Positions 18,901-30,900 of a stretch of DNA of 64,000 bases are shown here, piece after piece. The notes below the pieces were generated by a model. The model saw only the letters and a list, made by a program, of their open reading frames with translations. It made no database searches and was not told the origin of the DNA. The translations under genes and the position numbers were made by a program. The number at the start of each line of letters is the position of its first letter. Position 1 is the first letter of the stretch. The DNA comes from Rebecca billardiae RCC1528 (lineage: Eukaryota > Haptophyta): NCBI GenBank assembly GCA_965240325.2, contig OZ251236.1, forward strand, positions 1,364,001 to 1,428,000. The letters run 5' to 3'.

Positions 18901-21900
18901 GGCTCGGCCGACGCCGCGAGCGTCGACGCGGTCGTCCTCACCTCGCGCGCGGCGGACGCGCCCGCCGCGGCGAGCGCGAGCGCGTCGTACGAGCTGTCGT
19001 GCGCGCTCGCCAGCGCCGCCGACGGCGCGGCCCTCGCGGTGAGCAGCGGCTGCGCGCTCTCGGCGGGCGCGACGCAGACGAGCGGCACGAGCGGCGCGGC
19101 GGTGCGCGCGCAGCTGGCAGGCGGCGGCTCGGCGCTCGAGGACACCCTCGACGTGCGCGTGTGGTACCCGCGCGACGTGCGAGTCGAGCTCGGCGCGCCG
19201 ACGCTCAGCGCGATCAGCGGGCTGCTCCGCCGCGCGTCGGGCGTCGCGTGCGAGACCGCCGACCCCGCCTCCGCGCAGTCCGCGTACCGCCGCTCGCGCG
19301 TGCGCGTGCTCGCCTCCTTCTCCCTCGACGCCTCCAGCGGCTTTGGCGGCGCGGGCACGACCGCCGCGCTGCTCGGCCTGGAGGCGCAGGGCGGCGTGCT
19401 CGACGTCACGAGGCACGTGAGCGTAGGCAGCTCGGACGCGACGGTCGCCGTCGTCGTGCAGGACAGCGTGAGCGGCGCCGCGTACGTCGAGGCGGTGCCC
19501 GGCGCGCCGAGCGGCGCGCGCGCCAACATCACGCTCGCCTCCGCGCCGGACGCGGGCCTCGCGCCGCCCGCCACCGTCACGCTCGACGCCGACGCGCCGC
19601 TGGGCGTGGACGCGCTCACCGTCCTCGCGTTCACCGGCGCGGCGTGGAGCACCGGCCCGCCCGCCACCACGCCGCGCGCCGGCCCGTTCAGCGCGGCGTT
19701 CAGCCTCGAGCAGCTGCTGAGCGCGGAGGGCGACGAGGCGCGCGTCGTCGCGTGGGCGGCGCTGAGCGACGGCACCGTCGAGCGCGTGCCCCACGCCGAG
19801 CTGCGGCTGAACACGACGACGAGCTCGCTCGAGGTGGCGCGCGGCGCGGGCACGGACGACGCGTGGCGGGCCACCGTCGCGCTCAATGCCGTCTCGCAGG
19901 AGGGCGAGCTGCTGCCCGCCGAGTGGCGCGCGTGCGCCGAGGCGGCGGTCGGCTCGGGCGCGGCGCTCGTGAGCCTCGCGCTGCCCGCGCCCACGGCCGT
20001 GCGGCTGAGCGCCACCGCCACGCGGCTCGCCGACGCGTCGGACGGCGCGTCGCAGCCGCCCGTCAGCCTGCCGAGCAGCGCGACCCTCACCGCGCTCGTC
20101 GACTTTGAGGACGGCAGCTCGATCGACTACTCGGCCGACTCGCGGCTCACGCTCGAGCTGAGCGCCGGGAGCGCGTGCGCGACGCTCAGCGCGCAGACGC
20201 TCGGCATCGCCGCCGGCGCCGCGGCCGACACGGCGTGCGTGGGCACCGGCGCGGTCGCGGTGACGGCCACGCTGGGCGCGTTCAGCCTGCAGGCCACGCT
20301 CTCGCTCGACGTGGTCGCCCTCTCCTCCGTCGAGATCACGCGCACCAACTACCCGACGGACTCGTCGACGGCGTCGGTGACTGCGCTGAGCACGCTCGCG
20401 CTGGTCGGCTGCACCGGCCACTACCAGCGCGCGCAGCTCGGCGCCGTCGCGACGCTGAGCGACGGCAGCAGCGCGGACGTGACCGCGCAGGCCAGCTTCA
20501 CCTCGAGCGACACCGCCGTCGCCGCCGTCGCCGCCTCCGGCTCCGCCGTGCTGCTCGTGCCCGCCGCGGCGGGCACCACCGAGCTCGTCGGCGCGTGGGA
20601 GGGCTTGGCCTCGGCGGCGGCGGCCGTCAGCGTGACCGACACGCCCGTGCAGCCCAGCGCACTCGCGCTCAGCTCGGGCGGGCTGACGAGCTTCGACCTG
20701 GGCAGCGTCGCGGGGAGCTCGGCCGCGACGCTCGCCGCGCGCGTCGAGTTTGACGACGGCTCGGCGTGGCCGGACGCGCTGCTGCTCTCGGCGTGGATGG
20801 CGCCGGCGTCGCTCCTCACGCTCAGCTCGGCGGACTCGGCCGCGGTTGGCGTCGGCGCGGACGGCACGCTCACGCTGCTCGACAACGCCGCCGAGCGCGT
20901 GGAGGTGTCGGCGTCGTGGGCGTGCGCGCCGGCGCAGGTGGCCGCGTCGACGGTGAGCGTCGCGCCCAACCTCGAGCCGAGCGCGCGCGACGTCGACCTC
21001 GGCGCGTCGAGCGGCCTGCAGTTCCAGCCCGACAGCGGCGCGGGCACGCTCGAGGTCTCAGTGCGCGTGCACACGGCCGGCGAGGCGCTCGTCAACTTCC
21101 AGATCGAGATCTCGCTGGACGACAGCCGGCTGCGCGCGAGCGCGTGCGCGGTGCAGCTCTCGTGGGCGGCGTGCACGATCAACGACCCGACCTCACGCGT
21201 GCTTCTCATCGGCGACAACACGCAGGCCACCGACTCGGGCAGCAGCCTGCCCATCGCCACCATCACGTTTGACATCCTCGCCGAGGGCAGCGCGCCCTTC
21301 GAGGCCACGGTCGTCGAGCTCGTCACCGTCTCCTCCGCGGGCGCGGAGACGCGCACGACGGACGCGGAGGTGGTCGCGGGCGCGGGCAGCGCGCTGCTGC
21401 CCGCGCCGCCCGCGCGCCGCCGGCTGCGCGCCGACGGCGCCGCCGTCGTGCCGGCGGCGAGCGCGCGCCGCGCGCCGCTCGGCCGGCCGCGCCGCGGCCT
21501 GCAGAGCTGCGACGCGTGCGCCGCGCAGGTGTACGGCGACGTGTCGGGCGACTGCACCTTCACCTCGTACGACGTGCGCATCGCTTCGCTCGTGATCCTC
21601 GGCTCGGCAGAGTACCCGCTCGAAGACTTGTGCGAGTGGCGCGCGTCGCAGCTCGACCCGAGCCTCGACGGCTCGGTGAGCGCCGTCGATGCGGCCTACC
21701 TGCTGCTCGCGCTCGGCGGCAAGCGCCGCTTTGTGGCGGCGAGCGCGCTCTCGCCCGCGGGCACGCTGTACGGGGCGTCGGTCGGGGCGGAGTGCAGCCT
21801 GAGCGTCACGCTCGTCGACGACAGCTCGACGCCGGTCGACGGCTCGCAGACCTCCGTGCGCGCCGAGGTGTCGTACGCCGCGATCGCCTCGCTCGTCGAC

Positions 21901-24900
21901 GACAGCGGCGGCGTGCGCGAGAGCGTGCTCAACAGCACGGGCGCTGTCGAGCCGGCGCTCTCGCCCGAGGGCAACTGGCTCTTCGAGCTCGAGCCGCTCG
22001 GCGGCGGCGTGTTCGAGCTCGGCTTCCGGCCCAACACGCCGAGCGGCGCGTGGCCGCAGGCGGGCGAGCTGCGCGTCGCGTTCATGGTCGAGACGACCGA
22101 CGCGCTCGGCGGCACGGAGGACGCGCGCGCCGCGCCCTTCCTCGGCTCGTCTGCTGATCCGTACGGCGCCGGCGGCTTCTCCTTCTCGCCGATACTGAGC
22201 GTGGACGTCTCGCTGGGCGCGGTGCCGCCGCCGAGCGCGCCGCCGCCGCCGCCGCCGCCGAGCGCGCCGCCGCCGCCGCCGCCGCCGAGCGTGCCGCCGC
22301 CGCCGCCGCCGAGCGTGCCGCCGCCGCCGCCGCCGAGCATGCCGCCGCCGCCGCCGCCGAGCGTGCCGCCGCCGCCGCCGCCGAGCGTGCCGCCGCCGCC
22401 GCCGCCGAGCGTGCCGCCGCCGCCGCCGCCGAGCGTGCCGCCGCCGCCGCCGCCGAGCGTGCCGCCGCCGCCGCCGCCGAGCGTGCCGCCGCCGCCGCCG
22501 CCGAGCGTGCCGCCGCCGCCGCCGCCGAGCGTGCCGCCGCCGCCGCCGCCGCCGCCGAGCGTGCCGCCTCCGCCTCCGCCGAGCGTGCCGCCTCCGCCGC
22601 CGCCGAGCGTGCCGCCGCCGCCGCCGCCGAGCGTGCCGCCGCCGCCGCCGCCGAGCGTGCCGCCGCCGCCGCCGCCGAGCGTGCCGCCGCCGCCGCCGAG
22701 CGTGCCGCCGCCGCCGCCGCCGAGCGTGCCGCCGCCGCCGCCGCCGAGCGTGCCTCCGCCGCCGCCGCCGAGCGTGCCGCCGCCGCCGCCGCCGAGCGTG
22801 CCTCCGCCGCCGCCGCCGAGCGTGCCGCCGCCGCCGCCGCCGAGCGTGCCGCCGCCGCCGCCGCCGAGCGTGCCGCCGCCGCCGCCGCCGAGCGTGCCTC
22901 CGCCGCCGCCGCCGAGCGTGCCGCCGCCGCCGCCGCCGAGCGTGCCGCCGCCGCCGCCGCCGAGCGTGCCGCCGCCGCCGCCGCCGAGCGTGCCGCCGCC
23001 GCCGCCGCCGAGCGTGCCGCCGCCGCCGCCGCCGAGCGTGCCGCCGCCGCCGCCGCCGCCGCCGAGCGTGCCGCCGTCGCCGCCGCCGAGCGTGCCTCCG
23101 CCGCCGCCGCCGAGCGTGCCTCCGCCGCCGCCGCCGAGCGTGCCGCCGCCGCCGCCGCCGAGCGTGCCGCCGCCGCCGCCGCCGAGCGTGCCGCCACCGC
23201 CGCCGCCGAGCGTGCCGCCGCCGCCGCCGCCGAGCGTGCCTCCGCCGCCGCCGCCGAGCGTGCCGCCGCCGCCGCCGCCGAGCGTGCCGCCGCCACCGCC
23301 GCCGAGCGTGCCGCCGCCGCCATTGGAGCCGCGGCCTCCGCCCTCGCCGCCGCCCCCGCCGCCGCCACCAGGACCGCCACCGGCGCCGCCACCGCCGCCG
23401 CAGCCGCCACCGCCTCCGCCGAGCCCGCCGCCGAGCCCGCCACCAAGACCGCCGCCGCCGCCGCCGCCTGCGCCGCCCCCAAGCCCGCCACCGCCGCCGC
23501 GAACGCAGCCGTTCCCGCCGCCGAGCTCACCGCGCCCGCCTCCCAGCCCGCCGCCACCGCCACCGCCAGCCCCACCCCCGAGCCCGCCGCCCAGCCCGCC
23601 GCCGCCGCCGCCGCTGCCGCCACCGAGCCTGCCGCCGCCGCCGCCGCCGACTCCACCGCCGAACCTACCACCGCCGCCAAGCTTGCCGCCAAGCCTGCCG
23701 CCGCCGCCGCCCTCTCCGCCGCCCTCCCCGCCGCCGAGCCCGCCCCCGCCGCCGTCGCTGCCACCAAGCCCACCGCCGAGCCCGCCACCGAGCCCGCCGC
23801 CACCGAGCCCGCCGCCGCCGCCCACACCTCCGCCGAGCCCACCACCACCGCCGCGCACCGAGCCGTTCCCTCCGCCGAGCCCGCCGAGCCCGCCGCCGAG
23901 CCCGCCGCCGTCGCCTCCGCCGCTGCCGCCGCCGAGCCCGCCGCCGAGCCCGCCGCCGAGCCCGCCGCCGAGCCCGCCGCCGAGCCCGCCGCCGCCGAGC
24001 CCGCCGCCGCCTTCGCCGCCACCCACGCCGCCGCCCTTGCCGCCACCCTCGCCGCCGCCGCCCTCGCCGCCGCCCTCGCCGCCACCGCCCCCACCGCCCA
24101 GCCCGCCGCCCAGCCCGCCGCCACCCTCCCCGCCACCGAGCCCGCCGCCGACCCCGCCGCCCAGCCCGCCGCCCTCGCCGCCGCCGCCCAGCCCGCCGCC
24201 ACCGCCGCCGCCCTCGCCGCCGCCGCCCAGCCCTCCGCCGCCCAGCCCGCCGCCCCCGCTGCGCGAGAACGCCACCACCTTCACCGCGGTCGTGGCCGTG
24301 CCGCAGCAGCTCGCGCTCGGCCCGGAGTGGTGGCTGCCGGACGGCTCGCGGCTCAAGTGGCTGCCCGCCGCGGAGGGCGGCGGCGGCGTGAACTGCTCCG
24401 CGCCCGCGCTCGACGCGTACGGCGCCGAGCAGACGCTCGTCGGCGGCAACGCCACGTTCACCTTCGCCGAGCCCGCGTGGGCGCTGCGCTTCTGCTACTT
24501 CGCGCCCGTCGGCAGCGGCAGCCCGGGCGCGGGCGCGTGGACGGAGGAGCCCACGTACTACCTGGATGCGCAGGAGGTGCTGGGCAGCTCTCGCGCGTTC
24601 GTGGTCGAGGGCGTGCTCTCGCGCGTCACCTTCTCGGGCATCGGCGTCAAGACGGGCGACGCCGCCAAGTTCGTGGCCGCGGCGGACGCCGCCTCGCTCG
24701 GCTGCGCGGACGCGCCCGCCGCGCACGACGGCGGCGCCGCGCTCTCGCTCGTCGGCTCGCGCGTACAGCCGACGTTCCCCGAGCGCACGACGGGGCTGGT
24801 TTTGTGCTACCGCTTCCGCACGCACGCGTACAAGCTGTACGCCGCGATCACGCTCGACGTGTACGGCCTCGGCGGCGCGCCCACCGCGTTCACGTTCGTC

Positions 24901-27900
24901 GCAGGCGTGGCCGAGGCCGTGTCGCTCAGCGGCGAGGGGCTGGCCGCGGGCGACGTGATCAAGTGGGTGCCGGCGGGCGCGAGCAGCTGCGCGCTCACGG
25001 AGGATGCTGCCCTGGGCGGGCTCATCACGCTGCCCACCGCCGGACAGAGCCCCGCCTTCGCCATCGGCTCGGGCGCGCTCGGCCTGCAGCTGTGCTTCAA
25101 GTTTGGCGGCCGGCCGTTCAAACTCTACCCGACGCACACGCTGGACGTGCTGCAACTCACCGGGCCGGTCGCGACGCTCGGCGTGGTGGGTGTGGCCGAG
25201 CGCGTGACGTTCAGCGGCGTCGGGCTCGCGCCCGGCGACCGCGCCTTCTGGCTGCTGCCCGGCGCGGCCACCGCCGCCGCGTGCGCCGAGGACGGCCCCA
25301 GCAGCGCGCGCGCCTCGGCGGTGTCCACCGTGGACGCGCAGCTGGCGGCCAACTTCAGCGTGCCCGCCGCGGGTCTCGGGCACGCGGTGTGTTACGCGCA
25401 CGGCGCCGAGCCGTTCGCGCTGTACGGCGGCATCGCGCTCGACGTGCACGAGGTCTCGTCGCCCGCGGCCTCGCGCGCCGTCGTCGGGCTGCCCGCCGCG
25501 GTCGCCTTTGGCGGCGTGGGCGTGTCGCTCGAAGGCTCCGCCTTCTTCTGGGCGGAGGGCGCGGCCGCCTGCCTCGCGGGCGCGGCCGTCGCGGCGTACG
25601 GCGGCGAGCGCAACATGAGCGGCAGCGTGGGCGCGTTCGAGCTGCTCGCGCCGCCGCCCACCTCCGCGCCGCTCGGGCTGTGCTACCGCTTCGGCCCGTC
25701 CGAGCCGTGGGCGCACTTCCCCGCCGTCTCGCTCGAGCCGCTGCACGTGAGCGCGCCCGCGCTCTCTGCGGTCGTGGTGGGCGTGCCGGAGACGCTGAGC
25801 TTCGAGGGGTACGGGCTGGGCGAGGGCGACACGGCCAAGTGGCTCAGCCCGGGCGCGAGCGACTGCTCGGCCACGCCCGCCGGCTTCGGCGGCGAGCAGG
25901 CCGTCTCGGCGGCCGGCACCGCCACCTTTGACTTCAGCGCCGCCGGCCTCGGCCTCGAGCTCTGTTTCACGTTTGCGGGCGCGCCGCCGCGGCTGTACAG
26001 CGCGGGCTCGGGCGCGGCGCGGCTGCTCGACGCGCACGCGGTGCAGGGCCCCGCGGCCACGGTCGCCGTCGTTGGCGTGGCGGAGGCCGTCCTCTTCACC
26101 GGCGTGGGCATCGGCGAGGGCGACGCCGCGTACTGGGTGCCCGCCGGCACGGCATCGTGCGCCGACGCGCCGCCCTCGTCCGCGTACGGCGGCGCGCAGA
26201 ACGTGAGCGCGGCCGGCGGCGCGAGCTTCACGTTCACGCAGACGACCGCGTCCGAGCCGGACGGGCTCGTGCTGTGCTATGCCTTCGCGGGCGAGCCGTA
26301 CGCGCTCTTCGCCGCCGTCGCGCTCCACGCGTACGACGTGGACGGCCCTGCGTTCACGCGCGCCGTCGTCGGCGTCGCCGAGACGGTGGCCTTCTCCGGG
26401 CACGGCGTGAGCGCGGCCGACTCGGCCAAGTGGGTGCTGGGCAGCGCGACGGACTGCTCCACGACCAACAGGCGGTACGGCGGCGTGCGCACCGTCGACG
26501 CCGCCTCGAGCGTCTCCGTGAGCTTCAGCGCCACCGGCCTTGGCCTGCGGCTGTGTTACGCGTTTGCGGGCGAGCCGTACAAGCTGTACGCGGCCCTCAC
26601 GCTCGACGCGGTGCAGGCGCAGACGCCCGCGTCCACGCTCGCGGTGGTGGGCGTGGCCGAGCCGGTGACGTTCGGCGGGGTCGGGCTGAGCGCGGGCGAC
26701 CAGGCCTTCTGGGCCGCGTTCAACAACACGGCGATCGACTGCGCGGCCGAGCTCAGCGCGGCCGACACGCTGTCGGGCGCGTACGGTGGCGTGCAGACGC
26801 TCGACGGCTCGCTCGGCGCGACGTTCACGTTTGGCGCGGCGCACGCGGACCTGCGGTTGTGCTTCAAGCACGCGGACGAGCCGTACACGTACCGCGCCGG
26901 GCTGCGCCTCGTCGCGGCCGAGGTGCAGGGCCCGGCGTCCACGGTCGCGGTCGCGGGCGTCGCCGAGCCGTTCAGCGTGCAGGGCGTGGGCGTGAGCGCG
27001 GCCGATGCGGGCTACTGGGTGCGCGCCGCGGCGGACTGCCCGGCGGGCGGAGGCGGCGAGCTCGCCGAGCTCGGCGGCGCGTTCGCCGTCGGCGCGGCGG
27101 GCGGCGCCTCCTTCACGCCGACCGTCGCCGCCTTCGGCCTCAGCCTGTGCTACCGCTTCGCCGCGGAGGCGTGGGCGCACTACGCGGACGTGACGCTCGA
27201 CGTGTTCGCTCTCTACTCGTACACGGGCGGTACGCGCGCGGTCGTGGGCAGCGCCAAGGCGGTGACGTTTGTGGGCGACGGCGTGAGCAGCGACGACCGC
27301 GCGTACTGGGCGCCCGCGGGCACCGCCTCGTGCGCGCTGCAGCCGCCGCTCGTGCAGTGGGGCGGCAGCAAGGCGGTGAGCGCGGCCGCGCGCGCGTCGT
27401 TCACATTCCTGCCCGGCACGGGCGCCCTCGGGTACGTTCTTTGCTACCGGTTCGGCGCGGAGCCATACACGCTGTACGCCAACCTGACGCTGGACGTGCT
27501 GCAGATCTCCGGCCCGTTCGTCGTGCTCGCCGTCGTCACCGTCGAGGAGTCGATCACCTTCCAGGGCGTCGGCCTCGGCGAGGGCGACGAGGCGTACTTT
27601 GTGCCGAGGGGCGCGGGCGCGGCCGGCTGCGCCGAGGCCAACCGGATCTCGGGCGACGCGAACGCGCTGATCAGCGGCGGCGTGGGCGCGTTCACGTTCC
27701 CCGCGGTCGCGACGGGCCACCGCCTGTGCTACCGCTTCGGCCCCGCGTCCGAGGGCCTGCCCTGGCGCCAGTTCGCCTCGATCACCCTCTCGGTCACGCT
27801 GCCGGACGACCCGTTCGCGCTCGCCGCCTTCAGCGCCCTCACGCCCACCGGCGCGCCGATCGGGAGCGGGTTTGGGTCGACGAGCGTCACCGTGGTCGGC

Positions 27901-30900
27901 TCCGGCTTCGACCTGGGCGCGCAGACCAAGGCTGGCATCATCTACTGCATCTTCTCCGACGGCGCGTCCGAGGCGCGCGTGCTGGTGGACACGATCACGC
28001 CCACGCAGATCAACTGCACCGCGCCCGCGCTCGACGCCGAGGCGCTGCGCTCGCTCTCGCTCGTCGCGGACGAGACGGACTCGAGCGGCGACCCGCGCGA
28101 GCCCGTCGCGATCACCAACGAGTTCGCCTACTTCGACATGGGCGCGGTGAGCGTCACCGAGCTGATGCCGCCGGGCGCGCCGCAGGGCACGCAGGACGCG
28201 CTGCTCGCGGTGCGCGGCACCAACTTCACAGACTACGGCGGCCTCACCTGCGCCTTCATCGGGCCAAACTTTGGCGGCGGGCGCGTGGAGGTGGCGGCGA
28301 CGCTGCCGGACGCGGGCAGCGCCGAGGTGCTCTGCACCGCGCCGTACGTCTCGCCGCTCGTCACGCCGGGCGACATCGCGGTCGAGCTCTCGCTCAACGG
28401 CCAGGCGTTCACCGACGACGGCGCGCAGTTCACGCTGTACACGGCGCTCGTCTCCGCGGCCGAGCCGAGCGGCGCGCCCGTCGGCGGCGCCGACCCCGCA
28501 GTCACGCTGTACGGCTCGGGCTTCCTCGAGCTCGGCGCGACGCGCTGCTACTACACCTCCGCGGCCGGCGCCGTCGTCGAGTCCGCCGGCGAGGTGCTCG
28601 ACGCCTCGACGGCGACGTGCGACTCGCCCTCGGGCGCGAGCGCAGACGCGTACACCGTCTCGCTCTCGCTCAACGGCGGCGTCAACCTCGTGCCCGTGCT
28701 CTTCGACGAGATCGGCTTCGAGCTGTACGACATGGCGGACGTGGCGGTGACCAAGCTCGTGCCGCCCGGCGGGCCGGTCGCGGGCGGCACGCGCGTCACC
28801 GTCTTCGGCGCGGGCTTCGACGAGTACGGGGACGCGTCGAGCGACAGCAGCCGCCGGCTGTGCTGCGTGCTCGACGGCGCGGGCGCGTGCACGGCGCACG
28901 CGACGCTGCTCGCCGACGCGGCGGACGGCTCGTCGCGCGCGCTGTGCACGGTGCCGCCGGCGCGGCTCGCGGGCAACGTGACGCTCGACATCTCGCTCAA
29001 CAACGGCACGCTCGCCTCCACCACGGACTCGGCCGTGCGCTTCGTGTACCACGACGAGCCGACGCTGCTGAGCGTCAGCCCGGCCGTCGGCGACGCGATC
29101 GGCGGCACGACCGTCACGCTCACGGGCTCGGGCTTCGCCGCGCTCGCCGAGGCGGCCGTGGGGTACGGCGCGGACCCGGCCTCGTTCCTGCGCGTGCGCT
29201 TCGGGCCGACGACCGCCGCGGCGCCGCTCTCGTTCAACGACACGCACATCGTGCAGCTGTCGAGCTGGGGCGCGGAGGGCGGCGCGGCGGTGCGCGTGAG
29301 CCTCAACGGGCGCCAGTTCGCGCCCACCGACGCGGCGGCCGCGCCGACGTTCAGCTTCCAGGGGCTGCACGCGCCCGAGGTCTCCGAGGCCCTCTTCACC
29401 GACGAGGGCACCGCGCTCAAGGTCGTGCTCGACGGGCAGGACACGAACCGCGGCGGCATGGTCGGGCTGGGCGGCTGCTCCGCCGTGCTCGACGACGCGA
29501 GCGTGTCGCTCATCCAGGGCGCCGCGAGCGCCGAGCCGCTCTGCTTCTGGCAGGACAGCTCGACGATCGTCGCGCAGCTCAACTCGCTCACGGCGCTGCG
29601 GCCGGGCGACACCGTCTCGCTCCGAGCCGACGTGATCACGCCGCTGCTGTACACGGGCGCGTGCCCCGGCACGCGCGGGCTGTGCGCGTCGGGCTCGGCC
29701 GAGATCGACGCCGACTTCCCGTGCGCCTCGTGCCCCACGCCCGTCGCGGACATCTCCGGCCCGAGCCAGATCTCGCAGTGCCCGAACGAGGTGCTGCGCC
29801 TCGACGGCACCGCGTCGTCCGGCGGCGGCGCCGTGCCGCTCACGTACACGTGGCGCGTCGACCCGAGCCGCTCCGACTTTGCGGACGCGATCAACGCGCA
29901 GCTCGCGACGCAGACCGGCCCGGTGGTCGAGCTCAGCGCGCTGCAGGGCGACAGCTACGTCTTCCTGCTGCGCGTCTCGTCCTTCCTCGGGCGGCGCTCG
30001 GCGCTGGTCGAGTGGCCCGTCTCGCGCGGCGGCGGCGCGTCGCCCGCGCTCGCCATCGACGGCCCGAGCGTGCAGCTCGCGCGCCCGTCGGAGGAGCTGC
30101 TGCTGCAGGGCGTCGCGACGCTCGCCGACTGCTGGCCCGTGGCGCAGGACGCCGACGTCGTCTTCTCGTGGAGCTACCTCGGCTCGAGCGTGAGCGCGAG
30201 CGGCGCGGCCGCGGGGCTCGCGCTGCCGCTCGACGAGCCGGACAAGTCCGGGCTGCTCATCCCCGCGTTCACGCTGCTCTCGGGCTACTCGTACGAGCTG
30301 CAGCTCGACGCGTACATGCTGGCCGAGCCGAGCGCGGCGACGAGCGCGAGCGTGACGGTGTCCGTCGAGGCGCAGGAGCTGCAGATCATCATCGCGGGCA
30401 GCGACCGGCAGACCTCGGCGGACGCGGCCGTCTCGATCGACGCGTCCAACTCGTTCGACCCCAACGTGCCCACGCTGGAGGGCAAGAGCGGCCTGAGCTT
30501 CGCGTGGGCGGTGGCGCTGAGCGCGAACGGCACGGCGGGCGAGGCGGTAGCGTTCGACGCCGCGCTCGGCGTCGACCTGACGACGAGCGTGCTCGCGCTG
30601 CCCGCGAGCGCGCTGCCCGCGGGCGAGTACGTCGTGACGCTCACCCTCTCGAAGCCGGGCATCGCCGCCGCGTCCTCCTCGCTCGAGCTGCAGGTGGTCG
30701 GGGCGTCGAACTTGCCGACGATCACCTTCGAGCCGCTCACCGCGCTCAAGTACAACCCGACGTGGGAGCTGCCGACCGAGCGCGTCACCGTCTCCGCTAG
30801 CGTGGGCGGCCAGGGCCAGAGGTCGTACGCGTGGCGCGCGTACGTGAACGTGGACGGGGTGCGCTCAGCGTCGGCGCTCGACCTCGCCGACACGGCGACG

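Noticed and set aside
21696-24461. Minus-strand Gly-rich frames opposite the Pro-rich block
   Set aside because: They are the complement of the PPPPPPSV minisatellite (Gly-rich reading); the plus frame has a signal peptide and domain context.
23665-29370. Minus-strand open frame of about 1900 codons opposite the giant gene
   Set aside because: It is an antisense shadow. In this GC-rich DNA stop codons are rare on the opposite strand of a coding region. The peptide is Arg/Gly/Ala-rich without domains, while the plus strand has clear domains.
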